From Nitrospirae bacterium MYbin3 (GTDB taxonomy: Bacteria; Nitrospirota; Thermodesulfovibrionia; Thermodesulfovibrionales; Dissulfurispiraceae): DNA of 61,312 nucleotides. A program made the position numbers and the translations under genes. The notes under the pieces are model-generated. The model had not been told where the DNA came from. It was given only the letters and a program-made list of their open reading frames with translations, and made no database searches. The DNA is taken from contig PEAD01000001.1 in NCBI GenBank assembly GCA_002753335.1, forward strand, positions 77,933 to 139,244. The letters run 5' to 3'. The stretch's first letter is position 1; the number at the start of each line of letters is the position of its first letter. This document shows, piece after piece, positions 17,129 to 25,812 of this stretch.

Positions 17129-17734
17129 TTATTCGGATTTTCTTTTTTTCTCTATGATTTTCACTGTTATTTCGATACGCTCGTCTGGATTGTCATTTAG
17201 GTCCCGTGGCTGGCTTACAATTTTATCAGCCACTTCCATTCCTGAAACAACCTCACCAAAAACTGTGTACTGCCTGTCGAGGGAAAAAGCGTCTCCTACG
17301 CATATAAAAAATTGTGAACCAGCACCGTCAGGATTATTCGTTCTCGCCATCGAGAGTATGCCGCGTTTGTGAGGAGTAGAACTGAACTCCGCTTTCACAG
17401 TATATCCCGGACCACCAAGACCGTGTCGTGCTTTGTTGGTATCTTTGGAATTTGGATCTCCGCCCTGTATCATAAAACCGGGGATGACACGGTGGAAAAT
17501 AGTGCCGTCGTAAAAGCCTTTAGTTGCAAGTCCAATAAAATTATTCACATGGTTAGGTGCCAATTCAGGAAAAAATTTCAGCTCAATATTGCCGAACTTC
17601 GTCTCGATGACTGCTCTTGTTTCGGACATTTTTTTAGTTTCTTCTTTAGTAAACTGTTTGTTTTTCATTTCGGAATAGGCTGAAAGAGCCCAAACCATAC
17701 TTGCTATCAAAATTGTTAAACGCAATATTTTCAT
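17129..17734 (-). CDS. Exported cyclophilin-type peptidyl-prolyl isomerase
   Basis: This enzyme catalyses cis-trans isomerisation of X-Pro bonds and assists folding. A signal peptide (about 1-20) predicts a periplasmic location. The cyclophilin domain (about 40-195) has FHRVIPGFMIQGGDP with the active-site Arg, the SMARTNNPDGAGSQFFI core, and FGEVVSGMEVADKI. The 201-residue length is typical. GGAGG precedes the ATG at a good distance. It is the last gene of the long minus-strand cluster, 20 bases after ispF. Confidence 0.93.
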   Translation of the reverse strand: MKILRLTILIASMVWALSAYSEMKNKQFTKEETKKMSETRAVIETKFGNIELKFFPELAPNHVNNFIGLATKGFYDGTIFHRVIPGFMIQGGDPNSKDTNKARHGLGGPGYTVKAEFSSTPHKRGILSMARTNNPDGAGSQFFICVGDAFSLDRQYTVFGEVVSGMEVADKIVSQPRDLNDNPDERIEITVKIIEKKRKSE

Positions 17735-17754
17735 TTTGGTACCTCCATATAATG

Positions 17755-18234
17755 CTATTTGAATTGGTTTTGAACCAGCAGGCAGACAGCCTGCGCTGCA
17801 ATGCCTTCGCCCCGGCCCACAAATCCCATACCCTCGTTGGTCTTTGCTTTTATGTTTACAAGCGATGCTGAAATCCCGGCCTCCGAAAGTTTTTGCTTCA
17901 TGTCAGAAATGTAAGGGCCGATTTTCGGCCTCTCTGTTATTATCACCGAATCTATCCATGAGATGCCGAAGCCCTTGGAGCAAGCCATATCAACGGTTTG
18001 TTTAAGAAGTATTATGCTTGAAGCCCCTTTGAAACGCTCGTCGCTGTCAGGAAAATGCCTTCCGATATCGCCTTCACCGAGAGCTCCGATTATGGCGTCA
18101 ATTATGGCATGGCAAAGCACATCCCCATCGGAATGGCTTACAAGGCCTTTCTCAAAATGGATCTCGACGCCGCCAAGCACAAGTTTTCTGCCCTCAACGA
18201 GTATATGCGAATCGTATCCTATGCCTATTCGCAT
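17755..18234 (-). CDS. ispF: 2-C-methyl-D-erythritol 2,4-cyclodiphosphate synthase
   Basis: It forms the cyclic diphosphate intermediate of the MEP isoprenoid pathway. The 159-residue length is standard. The signature SHSDGDVLCHAIIDAIIGA carries the metal His/Asp ligands. GYDSH near the N-terminus supplies the other metal ligands, and IKAKTNEGMGFVGRGEGI is the conserved C-terminal motif. It overlaps ispD by 10 bases, so the two consecutive-pathway enzymes are translationally coupled. Confidence 0.97.
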   Translation of the reverse strand: MRIGIGYDSHILVEGRKLVLGGVEIHFEKGLVSHSDGDVLCHAIIDAIIGALGEGDIGRHFPDSDERFKGASSIILLKQTVDMACSKGFGISWIDSVIITERPKIGPYISDMKQKLSEAGISASLVNIKAKTNEGMGFVGRGEGIAAQAVCLLVQNQFK

Positions 18235-18923
18235 TGTTTCAATAAGGCCTCTGCCAGAGGGATGTCCTCGGCAGTGGTAATCTTTATGTTTTTATAGGAG
18301 CCCATAACTATTCTGACCTTTCCCCCGTACCTCTCCAACAACGCTGCGTCGTCAGTAGCATAGAAACCTTCGTCAAAGGCTTTTTTATAGGCCTCTTTAA
18401 TGCTGCCGCTCACAAATACCTGCGGCGTCTGAACCGACCATAAAACGCTGCGATTAACGGTCTTATCAACAAAGAAAATATCGCCCGAAACAGTATGGCG
18501 CTTTATAGTATCTTTAACCGGAACCGCTGCGATAACCCCATCGCATTCTGCAAGACCGGAGAGGCAGCGCCCTATCACTTCTTGAGTTATCAAGGGTCTT
18601 GCTCCGTCATGAATCGCAACAACTGCGTTGTCATTTGTTATTGTTTTTAATGCGTTGCAAACCGAGTCCTGTCTTTCTTTGCCGCCAGCCACAACTGATT
18701 TAGCTTTAGTGATATTAAACATTCTTAGGATTTCCTGTCCTTCTGTTAATTCATCCGCTTTGAACACAGGAATAATTTCATCTACTGCACCACATTTTTG
18801 AAATGCCTCCAGCACATGCGCTACTACAGGCTTGCCCGAAAGTATATAAAAAGTTTTTTTAAGATCCTGTCCGAACCTCTTGCCCAAGCCCGCTGCAGGA
18901 ATTACCGCTATTACTTTAGTCAT
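18225..18923 (-). CDS. ispD: 2-C-methyl-D-erythritol 4-phosphate cytidylyltransferase
   Basis: It attaches CMP to methylerythritol phosphate in the MEP pathway. The nucleotide-binding loop PAAGLGKRFG is at the N-terminus. VAIHDGARPLI and VPVKDTIK are the conserved substrate-binding stretches, and ATDDAALLERYG is near the C-terminus. The start is one of two adjacent ATGs (18926 or 18923) that overlap the stop of the PIN/TRAM gene. It is coupled to ispF downstream. Confidence 0.96.
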   Translation of the reverse strand: MTKVIAVIPAAGLGKRFGQDLKKTFYILSGKPVVAHVLEAFQKCGAVDEIIPVFKADELTEGQEILRMFNITKAKSVVAGGKERQDSVCNALKTITNDNAVVAIHDGARPLITQEVIGRCLSGLAECDGVIAAVPVKDTIKRHTVSGDIFFVDKTVNRSVLWSVQTPQVFVSGSIKEAYKKAFDEGFYATDDAALLERYGGKVRIVMGSYKNIKITTAEDIPLAEALLKQCE

Positions 18924-19902
18924 CATCCTTGGGTTTTGCAAAGATCATTCGGCCCGCAGTGGTCTGAAGCACGCTCGTTACGGTAACGATAACGCTTTTG
19001 CCTATAAGCCTTCTTGCGTTTTCGACCACAACCATCGTGCCGTCATCAAGATAGGCCACTCCCTGATTCTGCTCCTTGCCTTCCTTGACCACAAAAAGAG
19101 TCATTGATTCGCCGGGCAGAACAACGGGCTTCAGCACATTGGAAAGCTCATTGATGTTCAGTATCTCTACGCCCTGAAGCTGCGCCACCTTATTGAGGTT
19201 GAAGTCATTGGTGATAATTTTTGCGTTCATCACTCTGGCTAGAGCCACAAGCTTGGAGTCAACCTCTTTAATCTTTGGGAAATCTTCTTCGACAATTTTA
19301 ACGTCTATTCCTGACATCTTTTGGATGCGCTGAAGCATGTCGAGGCCTCGTCTTCCCTTTGCCCTTCTCATAGGGTCTGGAGAATCAGCCACATACTGAA
19401 GCTCATGCAGAATAAACTGAGGAATTATAAGCGTGCCTTCTATAAAACCGACTTCGAGTATGTCGGCAATGCGTCCGTCTATTATTACACTAGTATCAAG
19501 AAGCTTAAGACCTGTTTCTGTTTCCTGCCCCTTGAACAGTCGCATTATGCCGGGGATGGTGAAGCTCCTGCCTCTTTCAACGCCGACAAAAAGCGCGCCG
19601 TATCCGAAGATTGCGTTTAAAATAAAAAAATATTCCGGCCAGTATTGATCATGTATAATGTAGCGGAACGGCAGAAGAAGAAGGTTTGCGGTTACTATTC
19701 CTGCTGCAAGCCCTACAAGCCCCCCTATAATAGAGCCTATCGAAATCTGCTTCAGGCGAGCCTTGATAAGAATTGCGAGTACGCCGAGCAGGCTGCCGAT
19801 TAAAACACCCTGTACAAGATACCCCTGATGAAGACCGTAAAGAAGTCCTGAAAGCAAAAATATAAGGAACATGATTATTTTTGCCATATGCTGTGAAAGC
19901 AT
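18916..19902 (-). CDS. PIN/TRAM domain membrane protein (YacL family)
   Basis: The N-terminus has four membrane spans (about residues 5-105). A PIN nuclease-fold domain follows (about 130-250), with acidic residues in LLDTSVIIDGRI and NDFNLNK. A TRAM domain ends the protein (about 265-322). This architecture is the YacL family, often next to ispD/ispF, and is thought to act on RNA, though its substrate is unknown. GAGGGGG lies upstream of the ATG at 19902. The degP frame, if read through its TAG, stops just 15 bases before this start. Confidence 0.92.
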   Translation of the reverse strand: MLSQHMAKIIMFLIFLLSGLLYGLHQGYLVQGVLIGSLLGVLAILIKARLKQISIGSIIGGLVGLAAGIVTANLLLLPFRYIIHDQYWPEYFFILNAIFGYGALFVGVERGRSFTIPGIMRLFKGQETETGLKLLDTSVIIDGRIADILEVGFIEGTLIIPQFILHELQYVADSPDPMRRAKGRRGLDMLQRIQKMSGIDVKIVEEDFPKIKEVDSKLVALARVMNAKIITNDFNLNKVAQLQGVEILNINELSNVLKPVVLPGESMTLFVVKEGKEQNQGVAYLDDGTMVVVENARRLIGKSVIVTVTSVLQTTAGRMIFAKPKDDD

Positions 19903-19917
19903 TTTTTACCCCCTCTT

Positions 19918-20004
19918 TTATCCGGACGGCTCAAGCGTCACATAAAAGCGCTTGCCCTGCCGGTTCACAAAAAGCAGCACAGTATCGGTCTGTCTAAGTT
20001 TGGC
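19918..20004 (-). pseudogene. degP: degP C-terminal coding remnant after an in-frame TAG
   Basis: In the same frame as degP, the codons after TAG (20007-20005) encode 28 residues, AKLRQTDTVLLF then VNRQGKRFYVTLEPSG, followed by TAA (19920-19918). This is the normal end of the second PDZ domain in DegP/HtrA. No frameshift is needed, only loss of the single stop. Either the gene has a fresh nonsense mutation, the base is a sequence error, or TAG is read through. The intact sense codons argue the change is recent or harmless. Confidence 0.85.
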
Positions 20005-21372
20005 CTAAACCCTGTTAAAGTCCGAAAGGTTGTTTATCTTCTGCCTATCTATCTCCTGAATAATGTCGCCCTTCTTTATTCCGGCGTCATCAGCGGGCGA
20101 GCCCGAATCCACCTTTACTATTATCACACCCTTTTCGCCGCTCTCGACCCTCAGCTGTTTTGCGATGGCTGCTGTAATATCTATCACCGCAATCCCGGAA
20201 AGAGAATTTTGTGTAACCTCGGGTGCTGAAGATGAACTCGGCATAGCATCCTTCATTTCTGACGGCAGTTCCTGAATTGTAACGGTTGTTGTAAATTCCT
20301 TGTCTTTGCGCAAAACTTTTATTTTTACCTGCGCCCCGATCGCAGATTGCGCAACAATGTTTCTTAACGAAGATACATCTCTGACGCCCTTTCCATTGAA
20401 CTCTGCGATTATGTCTCCACGCGTTATTCCTGCTTTATATGCGGGGCTTCCCTTCAACACATCGTTGACCAGAGCGCCTTCGGAGGTTTTTATCCCGAAC
20501 TTTGCGGCTATCTCCGGGGTGAGTTCCTGAATGGTAACGCCTATCCATCCCCTCGTCACCTTTCCTGATTTTATAAGCTGGTCCATAACAAGCCGCACCA
20601 TGTTTGTCGGAACGCTGAAGCCTATTCCCTGATAACCGCCGGTCTTAGAAAATATAGCGGTATTTATGCCGATAAGCTGGCCTTTTATGTTCACAAGCGG
20701 GCCTCCTGAATTGCCCGGATTGATGGCAGCATCGGTCTGTATGAAGTCTTCGTAATCGGCTATGCCCACATCAGCCCTGCCTACCGCGCTTATTATTCCC
20801 ATGGTAACCGTGTTGTTCAATCCAAATGGGTTTCCGATGGCAAGCACAAACTCTCCCACCTGCAGCTTGTCCGAATCTCCCCAGTTCGCAGCGGGGATGC
20901 CTTTCGCATCTATCTTGATAACCGCTATATCTGTCTTGGGATCTGAGCCGATGACCTTAGCCCTGAAGCTTCTTTTGTCAAAAATCGTAACCTTTATCTC
21001 ATCAGCATGCTCTACCACATGGTTGTTAGTCACTATATATCCTTCAGGAGAAACCACCACCCCAGAGCCTAAACTCTGCTCCTTCCACCTTTTGCCGCGG
21101 CTGTTCTGAAACGGATAGAGGAAATCAAAAAACTCGTCAAACGGCGTAGGCTGACGCTTCAGGGTCTTTATGCTCGATATGTTTACGACCGACGGGGAAA
21201 CCGCTTTTACGATTTCTGAAAAGGCCCTGCTCGCCTCTTCTATCTGTTTGGGTATTCTCGGTGTAATTGTGGTGTATGACTGCGTTGACCGGCTGAGAAA
21301 GTAATATGTTACACCGCCCAGAAGGAACCCAAGCATCAAGGTAAGCGGAAGCAGAAACCAGCGTTTGTTCAT
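20005..21372 (-). CDS. degP: DegP/HtrA-type periplasmic serine protease, ends at a premature TAG
   Basis: It degrades or chaperones misfolded envelope proteins. An N-terminal membrane anchor or signal (about 5-25) precedes the trypsin-like domain. The catalytic triad is intact: His118 (TNNHVVEHAD), Asp148 (SDPKTDIAVI) and Ser222 (NPGNSGGPL). PDZ1 spans about 255-345 and PDZ2 starts near 370. The frame stops at residue 455 in LSDFNRV, inside PDZ2, where family members have about 30 more residues. These are encoded in frame right after the TAG. The gene lies 6 bases from selB upstream and belongs to the long minus-strand cluster. Confidence 0.95.
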   Translation of the reverse strand: MNKRWFLLPLTLMLGFLLGGVTYYFLSRSTQSYTTITPRIPKQIEEASRAFSEIVKAVSPSVVNISSIKTLKRQPTPFDEFFDFLYPFQNSRGKRWKEQSLGSGVVVSPEGYIVTNNHVVEHADEIKVTIFDKRSFRAKVIGSDPKTDIAVIKIDAKGIPAANWGDSDKLQVGEFVLAIGNPFGLNNTVTMGIISAVGRADVGIADYEDFIQTDAAINPGNSGGPLVNIKGQLIGINTAIFSKTGGYQGIGFSVPTNMVRLVMDQLIKSGKVTRGWIGVTIQELTPEIAAKFGIKTSEGALVNDVLKGSPAYKAGITRGDIIAEFNGKGVRDVSSLRNIVAQSAIGAQVKIKVLRKDKEFTTTVTIQELPSEMKDAMPSSSSAPEVTQNSLSGIAVIDITAAIAKQLRVESGEKGVIIVKVDSGSPADDAGIKKGDIIQEIDRQKINNLSDFNRV

Positions 21373-21378
21373 TATTTT

Positions 21379-23280
21379 TTATTTTAACATGAACTTGCGT
21401 ACATCCCCAACACGAAGGGTTATTCTGTTTGTGTCGAGGTATTCGAGGAATGGCAGTGCGTATTTGCGAGTTGTGTTTAGGATGTCTCTGAATTCGGCCA
21501 CGGTCATCTCCTGCTTTTTCGCAAAGAAATTTTTAAGCAGCAAAAGCATTTTGTCATGCAGCTCTTTTGTTATATATATCGAATCGTTGATCCTCACGAG
21601 CGTGGCTTCCTTAGCGAGCAGTTTCAGGATGTCGGCCAGCTCTTTTTCGTTCATCCCTAGCTTTGCGGCCAGCTCCTGTCTGGTCGGCGGCTGAAATTCT
21701 TCCTTGTCGAGCGCAGGCAATATTTTGTCTTTAATTCCTGAGCCGGTCTGGACAGCAGATGCTTTATAGCTGCTAAGCCGCACCAACTCTTTTTCTATCG
21801 CGATCTCTCCTATAATTTCTGTAAGGCTGTCGAAGGCGGTTATATTTTTCAATTGGATAAGCGCCTTGGCTCGAAGCTCTTCTTTTGTTATTCCTGCTTT
21901 AAGAGGATTCTCTTTATGGAATACTCTGAGTGTTGATAGTACAAATTCCTTGAATGTATTAAATGCTTCTTTATGGAAAAACAGCTCTCCGCATTTTACC
22001 AGTCTGCTATTTTTCACAAGGTTGTCAACCGTCAGCTTTATTTCTGGCATGTCACCCTTAAGCCATCCTTCTATCTGGGGCAATCTGCAGCCCGCAAGAC
22101 CGGAGCGCTTTATTTTGGTTTCTATTTTTTCGCTCATCGATCCTTTCTCAAAAACCATAAGGTCTTCTGTTCCCATCGAGCGTTTTCTTTTTACAGGATA
22201 TGGATCGAGCACTTCGCCGCCGCCTATTGTTTCGAGTGGGGAGAATCTGCGTATGATGTATCTGTCTCCCGAAAGAACCACGACAGGCTCTTCAAGCCTA
22301 AACTGGCAATAACAGGCCTCTTCGGCCTTTGCTTCATCTGTGCCGTAAAGTACTATTCTTGCAACTGTTTCTGAAGTGCCTGTATAAAAATGGACAAGGC
22401 TTCTGGTCTTTATAGAAGGCGCACCTTTAAGCAATTCGAGCTGTGCATCTATGGATTTAGTTGGCGTCAGCCTTTCTGATGATACAACCGTATCTCCCCT
22501 TCTCAGCAATTCTTTGTCAACACCTTGCAGATTCAACCCTATGCGCTGTCCTGCAAAGGCTTTCTGCACACCTTTGCCATGGCTCTGCAGGCCTCTTACC
22601 TTGCTGGTAATCTTTGATGGAAGTATTTCGACAGGAGTGTCTATAGAGATGCTTCCGGCAAGGGCGGTGCCGGTCACAACAGTGCCAAAACCTTTAAGTG
22701 TAAAAACCCTGTCTATGGGAAGCCTGAAAAGCCCGTTCATAAGCTTAGGTTTTACATTTGCGGCCGCTTGCTTTATTTTGTCCCGCAAGAGCTCGATATT
22801 CATTCCTGTCTTGGCAGAAACAGCCACAATCTCGGCATTTTCGAGAAATGTGTTCTTGATGAAATTTTTCAGATCATCCTGAACAAGGGCAAGCCAATCG
22901 GCATCCACGAGATCAGCCTTTGTGACAACAACAATGCCGTTTTTAATCTTGAGCAGCTCGCAGATCGCCAAATGTTCTCTGCTTTGGGGCATGATGCCTT
23001 CGTCGGCAGCAATAACCATAGCGACTATATCTATACCGCCTGCCCCGGCCAGCATGTTTTTTATGAGGCGTTCGTGGCCCGGCACATCAACAATACCTAC
23101 GGTCAGGCCATCAGGGTAAGAGAGGTTGGCAAACCCGAGGTCTATGGTAATTCCCCGTTCTTTTTCTTCTTTTAGCCTGTCGGGGTCAACCCCGGTCAAA
23201 GCCTTGACCAGAGAGCTTTTGCCGTGGTCTATGTGTCCGGCGGTGCCGAGTATTACATTCTTGGGCTGCTCAATGCTCAT
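21379..23280 (-). CDS. selB: Selenocysteine-specific elongation factor SelB
   Basis: SelB delivers selenocysteinyl-tRNA to the ribosome at UGA codons followed by a SECIS hairpin. The EF-Tu-like GTPase domain has G1 GHIDHGKSS (residues 15-23), G3 DVPGHE, and G4 VTKAD. beta-barrel domains follow, then C-terminal winged-helix repeats (about 400-633) that bind SECIS RNA. The 633-residue length is normal. It overlaps hisH by 4 bases and is 6 bases from degP. Its presence shows the organism decodes UGA as selenocysteine and supports the SelW-like ORF at 16828. selA, selC and selD are not in the window. Confidence 0.97.
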   Translation of the reverse strand: MSIEQPKNVILGTAGHIDHGKSSLVKALTGVDPDRLKEEKERGITIDLGFANLSYPDGLTVGIVDVPGHERLIKNMLAGAGGIDIVAMVIAADEGIMPQSREHLAICELLKIKNGIVVVTKADLVDADWLALVQDDLKNFIKNTFLENAEIVAVSAKTGMNIELLRDKIKQAAANVKPKLMNGLFRLPIDRVFTLKGFGTVVTGTALAGSISIDTPVEILPSKITSKVRGLQSHGKGVQKAFAGQRIGLNLQGVDKELLRRGDTVVSSERLTPTKSIDAQLELLKGAPSIKTRSLVHFYTGTSETVARIVLYGTDEAKAEEACYCQFRLEEPVVVLSGDRYIIRRFSPLETIGGGEVLDPYPVKRKRSMGTEDLMVFEKGSMSEKIETKIKRSGLAGCRLPQIEGWLKGDMPEIKLTVDNLVKNSRLVKCGELFFHKEAFNTFKEFVLSTLRVFHKENPLKAGITKEELRAKALIQLKNITAFDSLTEIIGEIAIEKELVRLSSYKASAVQTGSGIKDKILPALDKEEFQPPTRQELAAKLGMNEKELADILKLLAKEATLVRINDSIYITKELHDKMLLLLKNFFAKKQEMTVAEFRDILNTTRKYALPFLEYLDTNRITLRVGDVRKFMLK

Positions 23281-23900
23281 GCCTTATCAACAAAGCTGCT
23301 GAAGTTTTTTAATATCTTCAACCCAAGCTCCTGACTTTTTTCTGGATGAAACTGAGTAGCAAAAACATTGTCTTTCCAAACCATAGGCACAAAATCCATA
23401 CCGTAGTTTGTGACGCCGGCAATGATGCTCTTGTCTTCAGGAACAACATGGTAAGAGTGCACAAAATAAAAATAAGAATTATCCGGGATGCCTTCAAAAA
23501 TAGGCGGTCTATTCACAAATCTGACGGTATTCCATCCCATGTGCGGTATTTTCAATTTCTGGGAATCTTTAAAATCAAAACGAATAACCTTTCCTTTGAA
23601 GATATCCATGCCCATGCATTTTCCGAACTCCTCAGATTCACTGAAAAGAAGCTGCAGGCCAAGACATATGCCGAAAAAGGGTTTGCCTTTTTGTATCTCT
23701 TTTATGAGCGTATCGATTAATTCGAGCTTCCCGAGGTTGGCCATGCAGTCCCTGAACGCGCCCACACCCGGCAGTACAATCCCTGCCGAGCCCTCGATAG
23801 TCTTTGGGTCTGATGTTATCTGTGCATCAGCGCCTATTTTCAGAAACCCTTTTTCAACGCTTCTTATGTTGCCCATTCCGTAATCAACAATTGCTATCAT
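23277..23900 (-). CDS. hisH: Imidazole glycerol phosphate synthase glutaminase subunit
   Basis: HisH hydrolyses glutamine and passes ammonia to HisF in histidine synthesis. The class-I glutaminase signature [12 protein letters not shown] holds the nucleophile Cys, and the triad His-x-Glu is in [10 protein letters not shown]. The N-terminus [15 protein letters not shown] is typical. The ATG at 23900 overlaps the stop of the HNH gene (ATGA) and its stop overlaps selB. It is isolated from other his genes. Confidence 0.97.
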   Translation of the reverse strand: MIAIVDYGMGNIRSVEKGFLKIGADAQITSDPKTIEGSAGIVLPGVGAFRDCMANLGKLELIDTLIKEIQKGKPFFGICLGLQLLFSESEEFGKCMGMDIFKGKVIRFDFKDSQKLKIPHMGWNTVRFVNRPPIFEGIPDNSYFYFVHSYHVVPEDKSIIAGVTNYGMDFVPMVWKDNVFATQFHPEKSQELGLKILKNFSSFVDKA

Positions 23901-24214
23901 GATTGCTCCATATCAGAATTGTTTTGCAAACGACCATTAATATAGTCTTCCCACTCGAGGGGAAGCATATGCTTTTTTTTGTTATTGCATTCTTTGCAGG
24001 AGGTTACTACATTGTTTTTTTGTGTTTTGCCGCCTCTTATGATCGGGACGATATGGTCCATTGTGAGGTCTTTGGGGCTTATTCTGGAGTTGCAGTACCG
24101 GCATTTGCCTTCAGCGCACTTTCTTTTCCACCATGAAGTTTTTCTCAGTTCTCGCGCTGCACTGCGCTCCCGTTTGATAAAATCTTCCGAAACCGCTGGG
24201 ACAAAAAAGGTTAT
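23897..24214 (-). CDS. HNH endonuclease with a non-canonical (AUA) start
   Basis: A 105-residue frame has all features of an HNH nuclease: CRYC, DHIVP with the catalytic His, IRGGK, NNVVTSC and CKECNNKKK. The two CxxC pairs bind zinc. The N-terminal ITFFVPAVSEDFIKRER and the TSWWKRK segment look like the usual start of small stand-alone HNH proteins. No ATG, GTG or TTG lies between the upstream in-frame TGA (24239) and the HNH core. The best start is ATA at 24214, with AAGGAG at 9 bases, overlapping the upstream stop as ATAA. ATT at 24232 is the alternative. The stop overlaps hisH by 4 bases. Confidence 0.75.
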   Translation of the reverse strand: MTFFVPAVSEDFIKRERSAARELRKTSWWKRKCAEGKCRYCNSRISPKDLTMDHIVPIIRGGKTQKNNVVTSCKECNNKKKHMLPLEWEDYINGRLQNNSDMEQS

Positions 24215-24489
24215 TTTCTGCCTCTCCTTAATTCTTCTTCAGCAAAAAACTTTTTGTAAAGCACTTCCCACTCAGGGCTTCCCTCTACGAGTTTTTTAGA
24301 GAAGGAATGAAGTTTTTTCTGTACCATCACATCCATGTCTTCGCCTATTTTAAGTTCATTGACGAGGGTTCTTTTTATCTCTTTTCTGATTGTGCTTTCT
24401 TCCTCTTTGGGAATGATCAGCCTCTTTTCGAGCAGCCCTTTCAGAAGCACATGGGTTGTATGCGATATTTTGTCGTCAGAGAGCATCAT
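24211..24489 (-). CDS. DUF507 family protein (second copy)
   Basis: This 92-residue helical protein is related to its upstream neighbour. Shared features are an N-terminal HTH-like helix pair, a basic/acidic middle, and an ending in an E-rich tail (FFAEEELRRGRK). DUF507 has no known function. The start ATG overlaps the stop of the first DUF507 gene (ATGA), and its own stop TAA overlaps the ATA start of the HNH gene. This coupling suggests all three are made together. Confidence 0.82.
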   Translation of the reverse strand: MMLSDDKISHTTHVLLKGLLEKRLIIPKEEESTIRKEIKRTLVNELKIGEDMDVMVQKKLHSFSKKLVEGSPEWEVLYKKFFAEEELRRGRK

Positions 24490-24767
24490 AGGATAATGTT
24501 CCTCTCTTTTACCAGCTTCTGTTTTGTCATGTCAAAAAGCTTGCGGTAGTCCAGTTTGCCTTTGGCTATTTCCTGCTCATGCTTTTTGAGCATTTCTCTG
24601 ATTTCTTCATGAAGCTTGTCTTCGACCATAAGCTCTTCCATCAGCAAATGGCCGGTCTGTTCAATTAACGCATCTTTTGACACGGCCGGTTCGATCAATT
24701 CCTTAGCAACCAGATTGTCAATCATGCGTTTTGAGAGCGACGGAATCCAGCTTTTCGGAATCCGCAT
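24486..24767 (-). CDS. DUF507 family protein (first copy)
   Basis: The 93-residue protein starts MRIPKSWIPSLSKRMIDNLV, a typical DUF507 N-terminus. It continues with an amphipathic helix rich in E, K and L and a KLFDMTKQKLVKER tail. The function is unknown; the family is often near ribosomal or translation genes. It starts 1 base after the rpsR stop and overlaps the second DUF507 copy by 4 bases. The pair looks like an old tandem duplication. Confidence 0.85.
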   Translation of the reverse strand: MRIPKSWIPSLSKRMIDNLVAKELIEPAVSKDALIEQTGHLLMEELMVEDKLHEEIREMLKKHEQEIAKGKLDYRKLFDMTKQKLVKERNIIL

Positions 24768-24768
24768 T

Positions 24769-24993
24769 TTATCGTTCCATAAAAGGTATCAGGGCGATAG
24801 TGCGCGCTCTTTTTATCGCAACGGTGAGCTCCCTTTGGTGCGAAGCGCATGTGCCTGTTACTTTTCGGGAGAGCATTTTGCCTCTCTCGGTCAAATAACT
24901 GCGCAGTGTCTTTATGTCCTTGTAGTCTATGAAAGGCGCCTTGTCAGCACAGAACCGGCAGAACTTTCTTCTTTGAAATCTTTTAGGCTGCAT
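24769..24993 (-). CDS. rpsR: 30S ribosomal protein S18
   Basis: S18 binds S6 and the central domain of 16S rRNA. The sequence has [11 protein letters not shown] with a CxxC pair, [42 protein letters not shown], and the usual basic tail. The start is ATG 24993, preceded by AGAAAGGAG; a further upstream ATG at 25014 would place that ribosome site within the coding part. The gene order rpsF-ssb-rpsR is conserved across bacteria. Confidence 0.97.
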   Translation of the reverse strand: MQPKRFQRRKFCRFCADKAPFIDYKDIKTLRSYLTERGKMLSRKVTGTCASHQRELTVAIKRARTIALIPFMER

Positions 24994-25018
24994 CTTTTCT
25001 CCTTTCTTATACATATCT

Positions 25019-25420
25019 TTAGAATGGTTCTAAATCGGTGATTTCGTCCGGCGGCGGTCCATCCGCATGGCTTCCGGAAGGGGCGGATGAGGATGATCCT
25101 TCTTTCTTAGAAAGAAACCTCACATTGTTGGCCAATACTTCCATTTTGCTTTTCTTTTGGCCTTCGTATTCCCAGCGACGCTCTCTAAGTCTTCCCTCGA
25201 TAAGCACCGGCCGGCCTTTTGCAAGATACTGGCCGCAGGCTTCGGCCTGTTTGCCGAATACGCTCGCATCTATGAAAAGGACTTCTTCTTTTGCATCATC
25301 TCCCTGCTTGTAGCGCGAGTTTACCGCTATCGAGATTGTGGTGACCGCGTTGCCGCTCGGGGTATATCTCACCTCGGGGTCTTTGGTCAGGTTTCCTATA
25401 AGAATAACTCTGTTAAACAT
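25019..25420 (-). CDS. ssb: Single-stranded DNA-binding protein
   Basis: SSB coats single-stranded DNA in replication and repair and recruits partners through its tail. The OB-fold covers about residues 1-105, beginning [19 protein letters not shown], with VFGKQAE and [13 protein letters not shown]. The short acidic tail ends DLEPF, the variant of the usual DDIPF tip. The 133-residue length is short but normal. It sits between rpsF and rpsR in the conserved order. Confidence 0.97.
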   Translation of the reverse strand: MFNRVILIGNLTKDPEVRYTPSGNAVTTISIAVNSRYKQGDDAKEEVLFIDASVFGKQAEACGQYLAKGRPVLIEGRLRERRWEYEGQKKSKMEVLANNVRFLSKKEGSSSSAPSGSHADGPPPDEITDLEPF

Positions 25421-25429
25421 GGCGGATAC

Positions 25430-25795
25430 CTACGCTTGAGCTTCAGCGGTCTGCGGTTCCTGTGTTCCTGCTGCCGCAAAAACATCCTTTGGAAGAGCTG
25501 CTATCTGTTTTTTCCCGAGCTTTATGACCATGAACTTGATAACCGGATCAAAAACCTTAAAATAGTTCTCGATTTTTTTGATCGACAACGGAGGGGTTTT
25601 CATTATAAACATAATGTAATGCCCGATCTTCTGCTTGTTCAGTTCATAAGCGAGCTTTCTTTTTCCCCAGTTGTCGATTTTAAGCACTTCTCCGCCGTTG
25701 TTTTTTACCTGGTCGCTGATTTTGTCCAAGGCGGTTTTAAGTTCCTCTTCGCTGAGGGAAGGGTTGAGGATAACAACATTTTCGTAAATATTCAT
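25430..25795 (-). CDS. rpsF: 30S ribosomal protein S6
   Basis: S6 pairs with S18 on the 30S subunit. The start NIYENVVILNPSLSEEEL and the stretch NWGKRKLAYELNKQKIGHYIMF are diagnostic. A 25-residue low-complexity A/Q-rich tail follows the core. A GGAGG ribosome site precedes the ATG. It heads the long minus-strand cluster. A hairpin in its leader may bind the S6:S18 complex and feed back on translation. Confidence 0.97.
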   Translation of the reverse strand: MNIYENVVILNPSLSEEELKTALDKISDQVKNNGGEVLKIDNWGKRKLAYELNKQKIGHYIMFIMKTPPLSIKKIENYFKVFDPVIKFMVIKLGKKQIAALPKDVFAAAGTQEPQTAEAQA

Positions 25796-25812
25796 TCACT
25801 ACCTCCACATGG

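Noticed and set aside
20005..20007. Pyrrolysine coding at the degP TAG
   Set aside because: No pyl gene or PYLIS-like context is seen, and TAG acts as a plain stop elsewhere in the window (for example the universal stress gene and the GT2 gene). A point change is simpler.
23903..24136. Plus-strand ORF between hisH and the DUF507 genes
   Set aside because: The minus strand of the same region encodes a convincing HNH endonuclease. The plus frame is its shadow.
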